From the NCBI GenBank assembly GCA_025435555.1, contig JAIWWG010000145.1, positions 1-61,156 of the forward strand: DNA of 61,156 bases. Direction: 5' to 3'. The DNA is from Chytriomyces cf. hyalinus JEL632 (taxonomy: Eukaryota > Chytridiomycota > Chytridiomycetes > Chytridiales > Chytriomycetaceae). The notes under the pieces are model-generated. The model was not told the DNA's origin. It ran no database searches and saw only the letters and a list, made by a program, of their open reading frames with translations. Position 1 is the first letter of the stretch. Every line of letters starts with the position of its first letter. The position numbers and the translations under genes are program-made. Shown piece after piece: positions 43,922 through 53,108 of the stretch.

Positions 43922-45990
43922 TCAAAAGAATGGGTTGGATTGCTTCTGTTGTTGTTGGTTAAGTTGTTGTTGCTGGTGAGTTTGTTGCTGTTGCATGGTC
44001 ATTCCCTGCATTCCTGGAGTATTCATTCCCTGCGAGTTGAATGGAGAATCCGTCATGGTACGCGGCACCTGAGACTGCGTGAACCCACCAAACGGAGCCT
44101 ATTTCATATCCAGCATCAACATCACAACACTGCATTTAATTTCAAAGGATAAACTCACTGGCTGTGATGCTGCTGAATACATGGAATATCCCGGCTGTTG
44201 TTGCTGTTGTTGCCATGGTTGCTGCTGCTGCTGCTGAAACTGTCCCATCCCTTGATTCATTGGAACGCTATTCGATCCAAACGCGTCCGAATTCGAATTC
44301 GCAAAAGGTGAATTCTGAAGTCGCATAGAATCTTTCACGAGTGTTGAGAACGGATCTGGGGCTCCATTACTGTTACTATTATTGTTCGCAGGTAGGTTTC
44401 CCCTTTGCAAGAATATGGAACCAGAGTTGGGTGTAATGTGTGGATTATAGTTGGGTCCCGCTGATGTGGTGGATGAGAAGGGTGAATAAGGTTGCATCGC
44501 GACGGGTTGTGGTTGTGGAGAGTGCGAGGGTTGCTGTTGAGGTTGCGAGAGGGTAGCCCACATTTGCGATTGGATGTTTTGCTGGTGCTGTAATTGCTGG
44601 TTTGGTTGTTGTTGTTGCATTGGACTTTGGGATTGCGCTTGTTGAAGTTGTTGCAGTTGCAATTGTTGGACTTGGTTTTGCTGAAGTTGCGCTTGCTGGA
44701 ATTGTAGCTGGGATTGTTGAAGTTGTGATTGAGATGGTTGACTTTGCTGGAATGGAAGCATTTGTTGCTGTTGAAATTGCGCTTGAGGATTAAATGGCTG
44801 CATGCTATTGGCAGACGTGGACTTGAATGCATTTTGCTGTTGCTGTTGAACAGGCGGTTGGCCAAAGAATCCTCCAAATGGCGAGTCCGATGCTTGAGCC
44901 ACGGGAGTCGGTCTCTGCGCAGGCGTATCTTCCAGAGACAGTAAATCCATTTCAATGCCACCTGTAATTGGATTTTGTGCAGTAGTGACAGCTGCTACCA
45001 CAGTTGATTTCGGCGGAGCATTCATCAAAATCGTGACTGCCTGATCCACATTTCCACCCGCCTTTTTCAATGCAGCCAAGTTGTCTGCCTGGTCCGAGAA
45101 CCCCATTCCCTCCATAAACTGAAGCGCCGATTCAAGTGTTTTGCTCAACTCTTCTTTCGAACTGACATTGCTTTTTGTCGCTGAGGCTTGACGCTGATTC
45201 TTTTCGACAGGTGCCCTCGTCTCAGAAGAAGACGACGGATTCGATAAAAGAATCTCGACACTTGCATCGATGCCGCCTTTTGCGCGTTTCAAAGCTTTCA
45301 GGTTTTTTGTAGTGTCAGTGAAACCCATAGACACCAACACTTTGAGCTGTCCCGCAAACGTGACATGGTCGTCTGCTTCAATATTCACATCCGCGTTAGC
45401 CGCGGAACTCGAAGAAGATGCGCTTCGATTATTGGCTGCAGTGTGTTTCGAACCAGACGACCCCCCCCTCTCCTCCAACGCTTTCTTGTCCTTTCCTCGC
45501 ATATACAACTTGTCTCGATACTTGTCCTTAATAACCCGATACACTTCAGTATCATTGCTCGGCGCGCGTGCGTTTGGTTTGTAAGTGGCCAGGTAGATTG
45601 CGTTTGCTTTTCTGTTTCCCATTTCGCGCATCGCTTCGACTTCGCGGTGCGTCCAAATGTCGGAGGAAACGCTTTTGATTGTGCTGATTTCGCGGCCCAT
45701 GTTGCGGTGGAGACCGGCGCAGCGGATGCAGAGAAATACGCCTAGACTTGTGCTGGCCCATTTTGGTTCTTTTGGTTTGAGTTGTAGATATTATCGAGTT
45801 GGGTTGAGGTGTGGGGTGAGAAAGAGAGGCAGAGGAGTGGTTAGCCTCACGAGGGTCTCAAAGTTGCGGTTCTTGAGCGCTCACTGGAATCGCCGCAGTC
45901 TGCGCAAAGCGTGTTTTCAGGGATTTGGAGCAGCGCCGAGAGTTCTTGTTGGTTGCGCTCAACTTCTCGCTTCGAAGGTTTCGATGCCAT
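43922..45990 (-). CDS. ArfGAP with two UBA domains and Gln-rich tail
   Basis: Minus-strand exons 45990-45885, 45768-44159 and 44098-43922 give 630 residues. An N-terminal ArfGAP zinc finger spans exons 1-2 ([29 protein letters not shown]; Cys-x2-Cys-x16-Cys-x2-Cys) with the catalytic-finger Arg after it. Two UBA-like three-helix regions follow, VLVSMGFTDTTKNLKALKRA and FMEGMGFSDQADNLAALKKA. The remainder is Gln-rich with NPF (near the C-terminus, QSNPFF) and SPFGGFF motifs suggesting endocytic partners. ArfGAPs switch off Arf GTPases in vesicle traffic; the layout resembles Age2/SMAP and Gts1 relatives. Confidence 0.85.
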
Positions 45991-46863
45991 TGGTTTTGAA
46001 GTTGTGTGTGATTTGGGGAAGATATATTTAGAAATTTTGAAAGGGGTTTTCTTCTTATCCTCGTCGGTTGCACTGAGAAGAGCTACCATCATCGGAATTG
46101 ATGGAGACTGGTTAACGTACCGTACTCTGTTGTTGCAGTGCAGTGCTTCTCTGTGTTCAATCCACAGAGCCCAGTGGATGTCTGGCGCACTGGTTGGATT
46201 AACGGGTCAGACCATCAGAAACCTTCTTTGCCTGCAACCAAACACAACATGCATAACAACAAACAGCTGACACTTCAGCTCTCAGAAAATATACCACAAA
46301 ATATACCGCTGCTAAATGAATAAATCGACTGCTGCAGAAAAAGTGAAAGTGGGGATTGATGCAATTCCAAATTCCAGAATCTTTTTTTCTACGACTCTGT
46401 GTCGCAAAAGAACTGGAGAGGAAAATACATTCCCCAGTTGCGTACAAGGAAGTCATAATTTTGGCATCTCTCAACGCGTTTCACAATTTCATTACCTGAA
46501 ACTATATTTCTTTTACGTAAACCCATTTCTTATTCTCACAGAACAATGTGGTTGTTGGGTTTCGTTAGAACCCGTGGCGCCATCCTGCATGCGTCACCTG
46601 CGAAACCCGCTTCGCTTGCACGGGCACCATACCTGTTGCAGGTCAAGGCCGTCCCCCGAAAAATCTTCCAAGTGAAACAAGCAATTAATTTGCACAAACG
46701 TTCCAAAATTTGTTCATTGAAACACACAATACCACTGTTTCATCTTAATGGACAATTTTCCTCGTAACAAGCGCGTAATGGACTCCATAAAAGCGTTGGA
46801 CTATCAACCATGGAATCCATCAGAAAAAAACACTCACACCACACACAAGAACTCACAACAAAC
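45991..46863. other. Intergenic region between ArfGAP and secreted-protein genes
   Basis: Shared divergent upstream region. The longest plausible frame is 46546-46767 (plus; MWLLGFVRTRGAILHASPAK..., basic, mitochondrial-presequence-like), but a minus-strand frame overlaps it and no family is recognised, so it is not called a gene. No tRNA or repeat is seen. Confidence 0.35.
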
Positions 46864-48443
46864 ATGTTGATCCAAGTCCTCTCCCTCGTCGCAGCTACCA
46901 AGCTCGCATCGGCCACTGCAGTAGCTCCCAACCCAATCTTCCAGTTCGGCACACTGCCATACGACCCTACAAACTCTCAAGTCCTCTTTTACATGGACAT
47001 TTCAAAATGCGGCCCACAGCTCCCAGCAACCAATAGTTCCTCCTCTTTGCTCCCCATCAACATGGTTCAAAGCCCCGGTAGCACTGGAGGTGACCCAGCC
47101 GGGATCGAGTTCCAGTTCAACAACTACGGACAACACATTTGTTTCCCGCAGTGTCCACCCATTGCCAGTGCTGACGAGTTTACGGCGTTCATGGCAACGT
47201 TCAATCCTACCGTGAAGCAAGTGAATGGCGTATGTACCGTGGTTTTGCCGTGGGATTTGGACAACAGTTTGGTTGCCAATTGTTTTGCAAAGAGTCAAAA
47301 CAAATTGAGCGGGTGAGTTTTCTTTGTTTGATTCTTTTTACTGTGATTGTTTTACTAACAACGCGTTCATTTAGTCCGACACGGTTCCTGGCTCAAAAGG
47401 ACAAACTGCGCGCAAGTGGTTCATACAACCTCGAATTTGAGTTTACTGGAGACGCTTTGACTACCTCTGCCAAAGCCACCAATGTTGTCGGTGCCATTAC
47501 TGCCGGTTTCACAGTCAACAACCTCGACTACAACAGCGACGGTGCTGGAACGCTCAAGTTCCAAATTGATGCTACCATGGATGCCAACTCTCCCGCTGAT
47601 GCTGAGGTCCGTTATGTGACGGGACTTGATAACACTCCGAGCAATGCCAACATTCCAAAATTGGCCAAAGTGGATGCCAGCGGGTTCAGCTACTCTACCA
47701 AAGTGACTTGCATCCCCAGTGAGAACCCAAACCAAGTTTCCAGCTACTCGTACCTTGGTACCGCGAGATCATGCATCAAGGCCAACGCCAAAAATGGTGA
47801 CACCGCCGCCGACTGTGATAAACGTGTCCCACAGCAGTTCCAAATCACCTTCAGCCTCGACTCCACCTGCAAAGTCTCTTACAAAATCAAAAACAACATT
47901 GTCACTGCCGCAGTCACGGACCCGTCCAGCGCCAACCCAGCTACCAAGCTCTTTGCGCAGAGTACATGGAACTTGTCGCTTAAATCCGAGTTTTTGAAGG
48001 CGGCTGGGTTCAGAATTGAAACTCTTGGATTGACCGTTTCCACGGGCGGCAAGACTGCCACAGTTGACCCTACTTGTTTGCCGGCCATGGTCAAATCTGC
48101 ACAAACTGAGGCTGGAAACACGCTCCTCGCTTTCAGCGCAAACCCATTGGACAAGGCTGCCTCTTTCCCAACCACCATCAAATGCGCCAACGGTAAAATG
48201 GACGCGTTCATCTTGGCTACTGTCACGGACTATACTTTTGGAGTCAACATGCGTTTCATGGATGCCAAGAGTTTGAGGGGGTACAGGCGTGATGGAAATG
48301 GGTCAGATGTTCCAGAGACTGGCGCTGTTACTTTCACGGCGACTGTTGACGGGGTTTCGAATTTGGCATCTGCGGGTAGTTCGATGGGTATTGGAGCTGC
48401 TGCTGCAGTGTTTGCGGCTGGTTTGATGGCGTTGGCTGTTTGA
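46864..48443 (+). CDS. Secreted or GPI-anchored surface protein, unknown family
   Basis: Exons 46864-47312 and 47375-48443 give 505 residues. Start at 46864 gives a signal peptide (MLIQVLSLVAATKLASATAV); an ATG 54 bp upstream is in frame but would bury it. The body is Thr/Ser/Asn-rich with spaced cysteines (CGPQ, CFPQC, CTVV, CIPS, CDKR, CKVS, CLPA, CANG). The C-terminus has a small-residue site (ASAGSS) followed by a hydrophobic end (GIGAAAAVFAAGLMALAV), typical of a GPI-anchor signal. I do not recognise the family. A cell-wall or sporangium surface role is an inference. Confidence 0.8.
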
Positions 48444-48917
48444 GTTGAGTTTGTTCCGGAGAGGGGCTTGTACAGTTGAAGGAGATGTTGTATCTATTCA
48501 TTTGAGCTCCACTGCTTCAATAAATGTTTCATGGGACTTTGATATTGGACTCATTCAATGTATGGCGGTGGTGCGCTGAGCTAAATTCCATGTTTTTGAA
48601 TCAACGCACAGCATTGAGTATTCTGACGTCATATGCTTTTCGTTGTTTGTTGCGTAATTTACTGGATTACGTTGACGTACTTCAAAGAATGCGCAGCAAA
48701 AGTTCTCATCAAAGTCTGAAACATTTCGATCGAATTTCTTCGACCGAGAATAAAGTCTCTAAACGCATGACTTTATACTTCCTTTATTGAACTTAAACAT
48801 TCGAGATTATGCCATATTCTGACACAAGTCCAGCCTCTGAATTGTCAAGAAGCCAGTTCCAGCACTAGACCGATTCTTTAAGAATATTCTGAGGTTATAT
48901 GCTTTTAGTATTACAAA
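48444..48917. other. Intergenic region, 3' of the surface-protein gene
   Basis: AATAAA within CTTCAATAAATG (about 48519-48530) is a likely polyadenylation signal. The remaining 380 bp has no supported gene, repeat or RNA up to the tRNA. Confidence 0.4.
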
Positions 48918-48988
48918 GCCCGTTTAGCTCAGTGGTAGAGCGTTGCACTTGTAATGCAAAGGTCGGTGGATCAATCCCGCCAATGGGC
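48918..48988 (+). tRNA. tRNA-Thr (anticodon UGU), second copy
   Basis: Sequence identical across all 71 nt to the minus-strand gene at 42762-42832, giving the same cloverleaf and UGU anticodon. No intron. The two copies are inverted with respect to each other, 6.1 kb apart, enclosing DPH5, the ArfGAP and the surface-protein gene. Confidence 0.95.
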
Positions 48989-49288
48989 ATGAGAAATGTT
49001 TTAGATACCCTTTTCCGGCCAACAGGTCAAACGATGGATGGAAAGAAGATTGATCAAGTTTTCAGTTCATTCTTTGTTTCCCCACATATTCTCAGAATAT
49101 CCAGTCATGCTGTCGAGCCTGTCGAAGACGGTCAGTACGGTTTGGTTGATTCCTCAAACAAGAGATCAAGTTCAAAAAATAATTTGAGAAAAGTCCATTG
49201 AGAGCGCAGGCCAGTATGCAAGAAAAAAAAAAGCAAGAGAAAAGAGGAAAATAAGTGGGGAAGAGTTAAAAACAAAAAGATGAAAAAG
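48989..49288. other. Spacer between tRNA-Thr and the OPA3-like gene
   Basis: Purine-rich, with an A-run (about 49222-49231) and GAAAAGAGGAAAATAAG-type sequence downstream of the OPA3-like stop. No gene is seen. Confidence 0.35.
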
Positions 49289-50171
49289 TCAAGATAAAAC
49301 CGTCCCTTCAATCGATTTTACAAGCTCAATCTCATTCAATCCGCATTCAGCAGCGACCTTCCGTTTCCTCCTTTCTGCATACTCCGTAGCCGATTCTAAT
49401 CGCGACCCTACGCGTTCCAACTCCTTCAACATTGTCTCCTCACCACTCAACCCGGGCAACAACCACCAACTCCTCTGCTTATCCACACCCTTCAACAAAA
49501 CCATATCCAGCATCAATTTCGCAGCATCCCGTAACGCGTCATTTTCCATTTCAAGGCCTTGCACTCTTTCTGTGACAAGTTGCAGTCCTTCTGTATCTTG
49601 AATTTGCTGCGATTTGAGCGTTGCGATCGAGTTGTCAATGTCAGCGTTTCGGGCTGAAGTTTTTAGGGAGGAGCGGATGGTTTCTTCGACGACCACGGTG
49701 CCTGGATGTGTGGGGTCAATCAAAACTTGAAAGTTTGGAGATGTGCAAAAAGTTTTCACCTGCCACTGCGAATATAAAGAATTCTGCAAGAAACGAAGTT
49801 CCCAATTCCACGGCGCGTGCTTCATTCAACGGTCGAATAGTTTCGAGTTTATATCCGAGAAAGCGCATTTTGAGAGTCCTTGGCAAATTACAAATAGCAA
49901 AGATTGTGAGTTTGAGGGTTGTCGGCCAATGAAGAAAAAGGCATTCACTCTTCGATGGTATGGTATCCCTGAGCTACAGATATACAGAAGCGTTTCCATG
50001 TGGGATTGTTTGCTGCCTGTGTTGGGGGCGAATGAGAGTTCATCGGGGACAGTCGATGGAGCGGGGTCGAAGCAGACTCCCAGTAGTTGTGCTTACCGAC
50101 GTCTTGAGCGAATTCGCAAGCGGCTTTGCGAGGGTGCGGATCATGAGCGCGGCAATCTTTGTGGTGGCCAT
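49289..50171 (-). CDS. OPA3-like mitochondrial protein with C-terminal extension
   Basis: Minus-strand exons 50171-50097, 50016-49949, 49878-49760 and 49725-49289 give 232 residues. The first ~90 match OPA3: MATTKIAALMIRTLAKPLAN, a hydrophobic/basic mitochondrial start; WKRFCISVAQGYHTIE; KMRFLGYKLETIRPLNEARA; and ELGTSFLAEFFIFAVAG, the conserved hydrophobic end. An extra helical domain of about 145 residues (coiled-coil-like, DNSIATLKSQQIQDTEG...RVQGLEMENDALRD) follows, as in many fungal OPA3 proteins. OPA3 shapes mitochondrial membranes. Intron 3 is only 34 bp (49726-49759). Confidence 0.85.
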
Positions 50172-50294
50172 CTTCTGGGCTGCTTGTCTATATTTACTTA
50201 CAAGTTTTTATTTACGGTTTTTGCTATTACCAGTTAAAGTTAAACAAGTGTCATTTTGCGCTTTTTTATCCGCCCAAAAAGACAGTCGTTTACA
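50172..50294. promoter_or_regulatory. Bidirectional promoter, OPA3-like / ATP synthase gamma
   Basis: Only 123 bp separates the divergent start codons of two nuclear genes for mitochondrial proteins. It is AT-rich with no clear TATA box. Both transcripts must start within or overlap it. Confidence 0.6.
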
Positions 50295-51602
50295 ATGTTT
50301 GCGTCCGTGCGTCAAGTTGGAGGATCGATCGGGTATGTTTTTGCTTGGTTCTGTTCAGGCCGTGTCCCGGTTTGAATGGGAGGCGAGAAGGGACGCAATG
50401 CTGACTCCCTTGTGTTCTCCCCATGTCGTTGTTGACAGATCCAGCGGAGCCCTCGGCCAAGCCAGAGGATACGCCACCTTGAAAGAGAGTGCGTTCTATT
50501 TTCCAAAACCCTTTGTTTTGCTGCCCCTGACTTTGCTATGCGCCTGACACCTACTTCAAAAAAGTCCAAATGCGATTGAAATCCATCTCCAACATTGCGA
50601 AAATCACGAAATCCATGAAAATGATTGCTTCCACCAAAGTGACAAAGGCTCAGAGAAACATGGAGACTGCGCGTGCGTACGGCCAGTCTGCGAACAGTTG
50701 AGAAAAAAGCTATTTTTTTTTATTTTTTTTTATATTTTACCAACAAACCAGAAATACGCTCGCACAGGCCTCCTGACCCACATCGAAGTTGTCCAGAAGG
50801 AGACTACCAACCCACTCGTTGTTGCTGTGTCCTCGGACCGTGGTCTTTGCGGCGGTATCCACTCTTCCGTCAGCAGAGCCGTCAAACGTTACATGGCGGC
50901 GAACCACCAGGAAGCCTCCATTGCCGTGATTGGACAAAAAGCTCGTAACCAAATCCAGCGTGACTACCGCGAAAATATTATCATACATTTCGACCAAGTG
51001 ACCAAAGTTGGACCACTTTGGCTTGAGGCGAGTATGATTGCGGACCAGATTTTGGGAAGCAAGGTTGAAGGGGGTGCGGACAAGTTGGAGAATGGTGGAA
51101 CGATTGTGTTCAACAAGTTCAAGAGTGTTATTTCTTATGAGGCGACTCCTTTGGCTGTGCACTCTGCTGAAACCATTGCCGCTGCACGTGCGTATTATTT
51201 TTTTGTTTTGAAACTGGGGCAGCTGGAATTTAACCATCCAAAATTCTGTCATTGAATGCGGGGGGGTTACAGCCAAATTGGCTGCTTACGAAGTGGACGA
51301 TGCCATCTTGAAATCATACGAAGAATTCACGCTTGCAAACTCGTTGTACTGGGCACTTGCCGAGGGATACGCCAGTGAGATGGCAGCCAAGCGCACTGCG
51401 ATGGAGAACGCGACCAAGAACGCGGGTGAAATGATCACCAAGCTCACTTTGACTTACAACCGATCGCGTCAAGCAGCCATCACGAACGAACTGATTGACA
51501 TTATCACTGTGAGTGTCATGTTGTATTTTGTTGGGTGTGGGATGAAGGAAGTGAGTGTGGAACTAACTGTCTTCTTTACAGGGTGCTTCTTCGTTGAACT
51601 AG
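50295..51602 (+). CDS. ATP3: ATP synthase F1 gamma subunit, mitochondrial
   Basis: The central rotor stalk of F1-ATPase. Exons 50295-50332, 50439-50488, 50565-50696, 50752-51187, 51273-51508 and 51582-51602 cover about 303 residues. A mitochondrial presequence ([13 protein letters not shown]...ARGYATLKE) leads into [54 protein letters not shown], then [36 protein letters not shown] and a last tiny exon GASSLN. All junctions are in phase except exon 3/exon 4, where the assigned ends are off by one base. The donor there could be elsewhere, or one base may be wrong. The rest looks functional. Confidence 0.9.
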
Positions 51603-51742
51603 AAGATGTGTTGTTTGTCCATTTTCTCTTAATTCCTCCTTTTTTTGTTCACTTGGTTTTCTTTCTGAAAAGAATGAAAATGCGGGACTTGTGTCCTGAA
51701 GAAGCGAATTGCGCAATTTGAACAAAAAAAAGAAATCCAAAA

Positions 51743-52169
51743 ATGGGATCCTCATCTCTCGACGCAACTGAACCCCCCAGTGAGTCCACCTCACACTTCC
51801 TTCTCGGACCTCCATCAGACCACTCATCAACGCTATCCCTCTCTCGTGTCTAGAAATGCACATCTCCCAGTTAGAACTGCAAAAGGAACGCATCCCTCTC
51901 GCCTTCCGCGACTACTGCTCACATCTTCTCCCCGAACTCAACAAGTGTCGGCGGGACAACTGGTACTTGCCATGGCACTGCGAGATGGAGAGAGTTACTT
52001 GGACAAAGTGCCAATATGACGAGTTGAGCCGTCTTTTTTTTTTGATTTTACACGACTTTCTTTTGTTTTTATTAATCTGTGTTGTTTGTACAGTTATCAG
52101 CGACGAATGAGGGTGTTGGAGAAGAGGAAGCGGTTGCAGGAACAGGCGCTTGCCGAGCAAGGGATCTAA
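51743..52169 (+). CDS. NDUFB7: Complex I subunit NDUFB7 (B18)
   Basis: Exons 51743-51779, 51854-52022 and 52094-52169 give 93 residues. After MGSSSLDATEPPKMHISQLE come RIPLAFRDYCSHLLPELNKC and WHCEMERVTWTKCQYDDYQR, the twin Cx9C (CHCH) motif that is oxidised and folded in the intermembrane space. It ends RRMRVLEKRKRLQEQAL. NDUFB7 is an accessory subunit of mitochondrial NADH dehydrogenase, on the intermembrane-space side. It directly follows ATP synthase gamma, same strand, with 140 bp between stop and start. Confidence 0.95.
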
Positions 52170-52371
52170 AATCAATTCTTGTGGACTCTCTGTGGATCAT
52201 CGTGGTTTCCATCTCGAATATACTCTTGTTTTTCTCGAACTGCGTGTGCTGTGGGAATTGGGGTCTATCTGAAGGGATATCGGGGGATGCGGATCGAAGC
52301 CAATCGTCAAAACTTAAAAATAAAAAAAAAAGCGAAAACACGATAAATATCGGAGAAGGGGATATTTTTCT

Positions 52372-52959
52372 TTATTCAAAGTTTGGAAGATTGCGCACGT
52401 ATTTGTCGAGTGTTGATCGAAACAGTTGGTTGCGGATTGGTGTGTTTGGTTTAACGAGTGCGTTCTTGATTTAAAATGTTGAATAAATATTTAAAGTAAA
52501 AATAAATGGAGATGGATAAATGCTCACCTTGACAACATGTTCCACATACACGCTCGCATAGATGGACTGAAGAGTCTCGGCCATGTTGGGTGCATTCGGA
52601 TCAGTGATGAGCACAAGTTTAGGACCCGCCGGCGATTCAAAGTAGTGCAGTTTATATGTGCCAGTTTTGTATGTGCTGAAGCCTTGGTTGCTATTTTGGA
52701 GCGAGTGTCTTTTAGAGGAAATAGTAGTTGCATCCATTTGTTACCTCAGTTTACTCGCCATGTTTCGCAGCGAGAACACGACACCGTATACGAGTTTCGC
52801 AGTCTCCGGGTCCCCGTCAACGTCCTTTTCCTCTGCCGTCGTCGTCGACTGCTCCAACAACTTGTCCTTTTTTGAAGCGTCTGCTTTCGCGTTGTTCCAT
52901 TCGGTAAAATAGATGCATTCGCACTTTTTGTTGAAGATGTGGATCGAGTGCACAGTCAT
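52372..52959 (-). CDS. BET5: TRAPP complex subunit 1 (Bet5/TRAPPC1)
   Basis: Minus-strand exons 52959-52745, 52690-52528 and 52464-52372 give 156 residues. The longin-like start MTVHSIHIFNKKCECIYFTE is diagnostic, followed by KLVYGVVFSLRNMASKL, FSTYKTGTYKLHYFESPAG and SIYASVYVEHVVKNALVKP, ending FRSTLDKYVRNLPNFE. TRAPP tethers ER-derived vesicles at the Golgi and activates the Rab Ypt1. A Lys/Glu-rich insertion (about residues 24-50) lengthens the first loop. The gene is convergent with NDUFB7. Confidence 0.95.
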
Positions 52960-53108
52960 TTTTGTTTTGATTTTAAATATTTATGGATGGGAATATTTAT
53001 TGTTGGGTGAATGGCTTGCCGTCTTTCGTTAGTTTCGTAAAAATATTCTACAGCATTCAGAATCCGAGTCTGCGCGAGTGCTGTTTTTTAATAACTAAAG
53101 TGGTTGTT

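Noticed and set aside
46546-46767. 74-codon mitochondrial-presequence-like gene
   Set aside because: No homology, no intron signals leading to a second exon, and an equally long opposite-strand frame.
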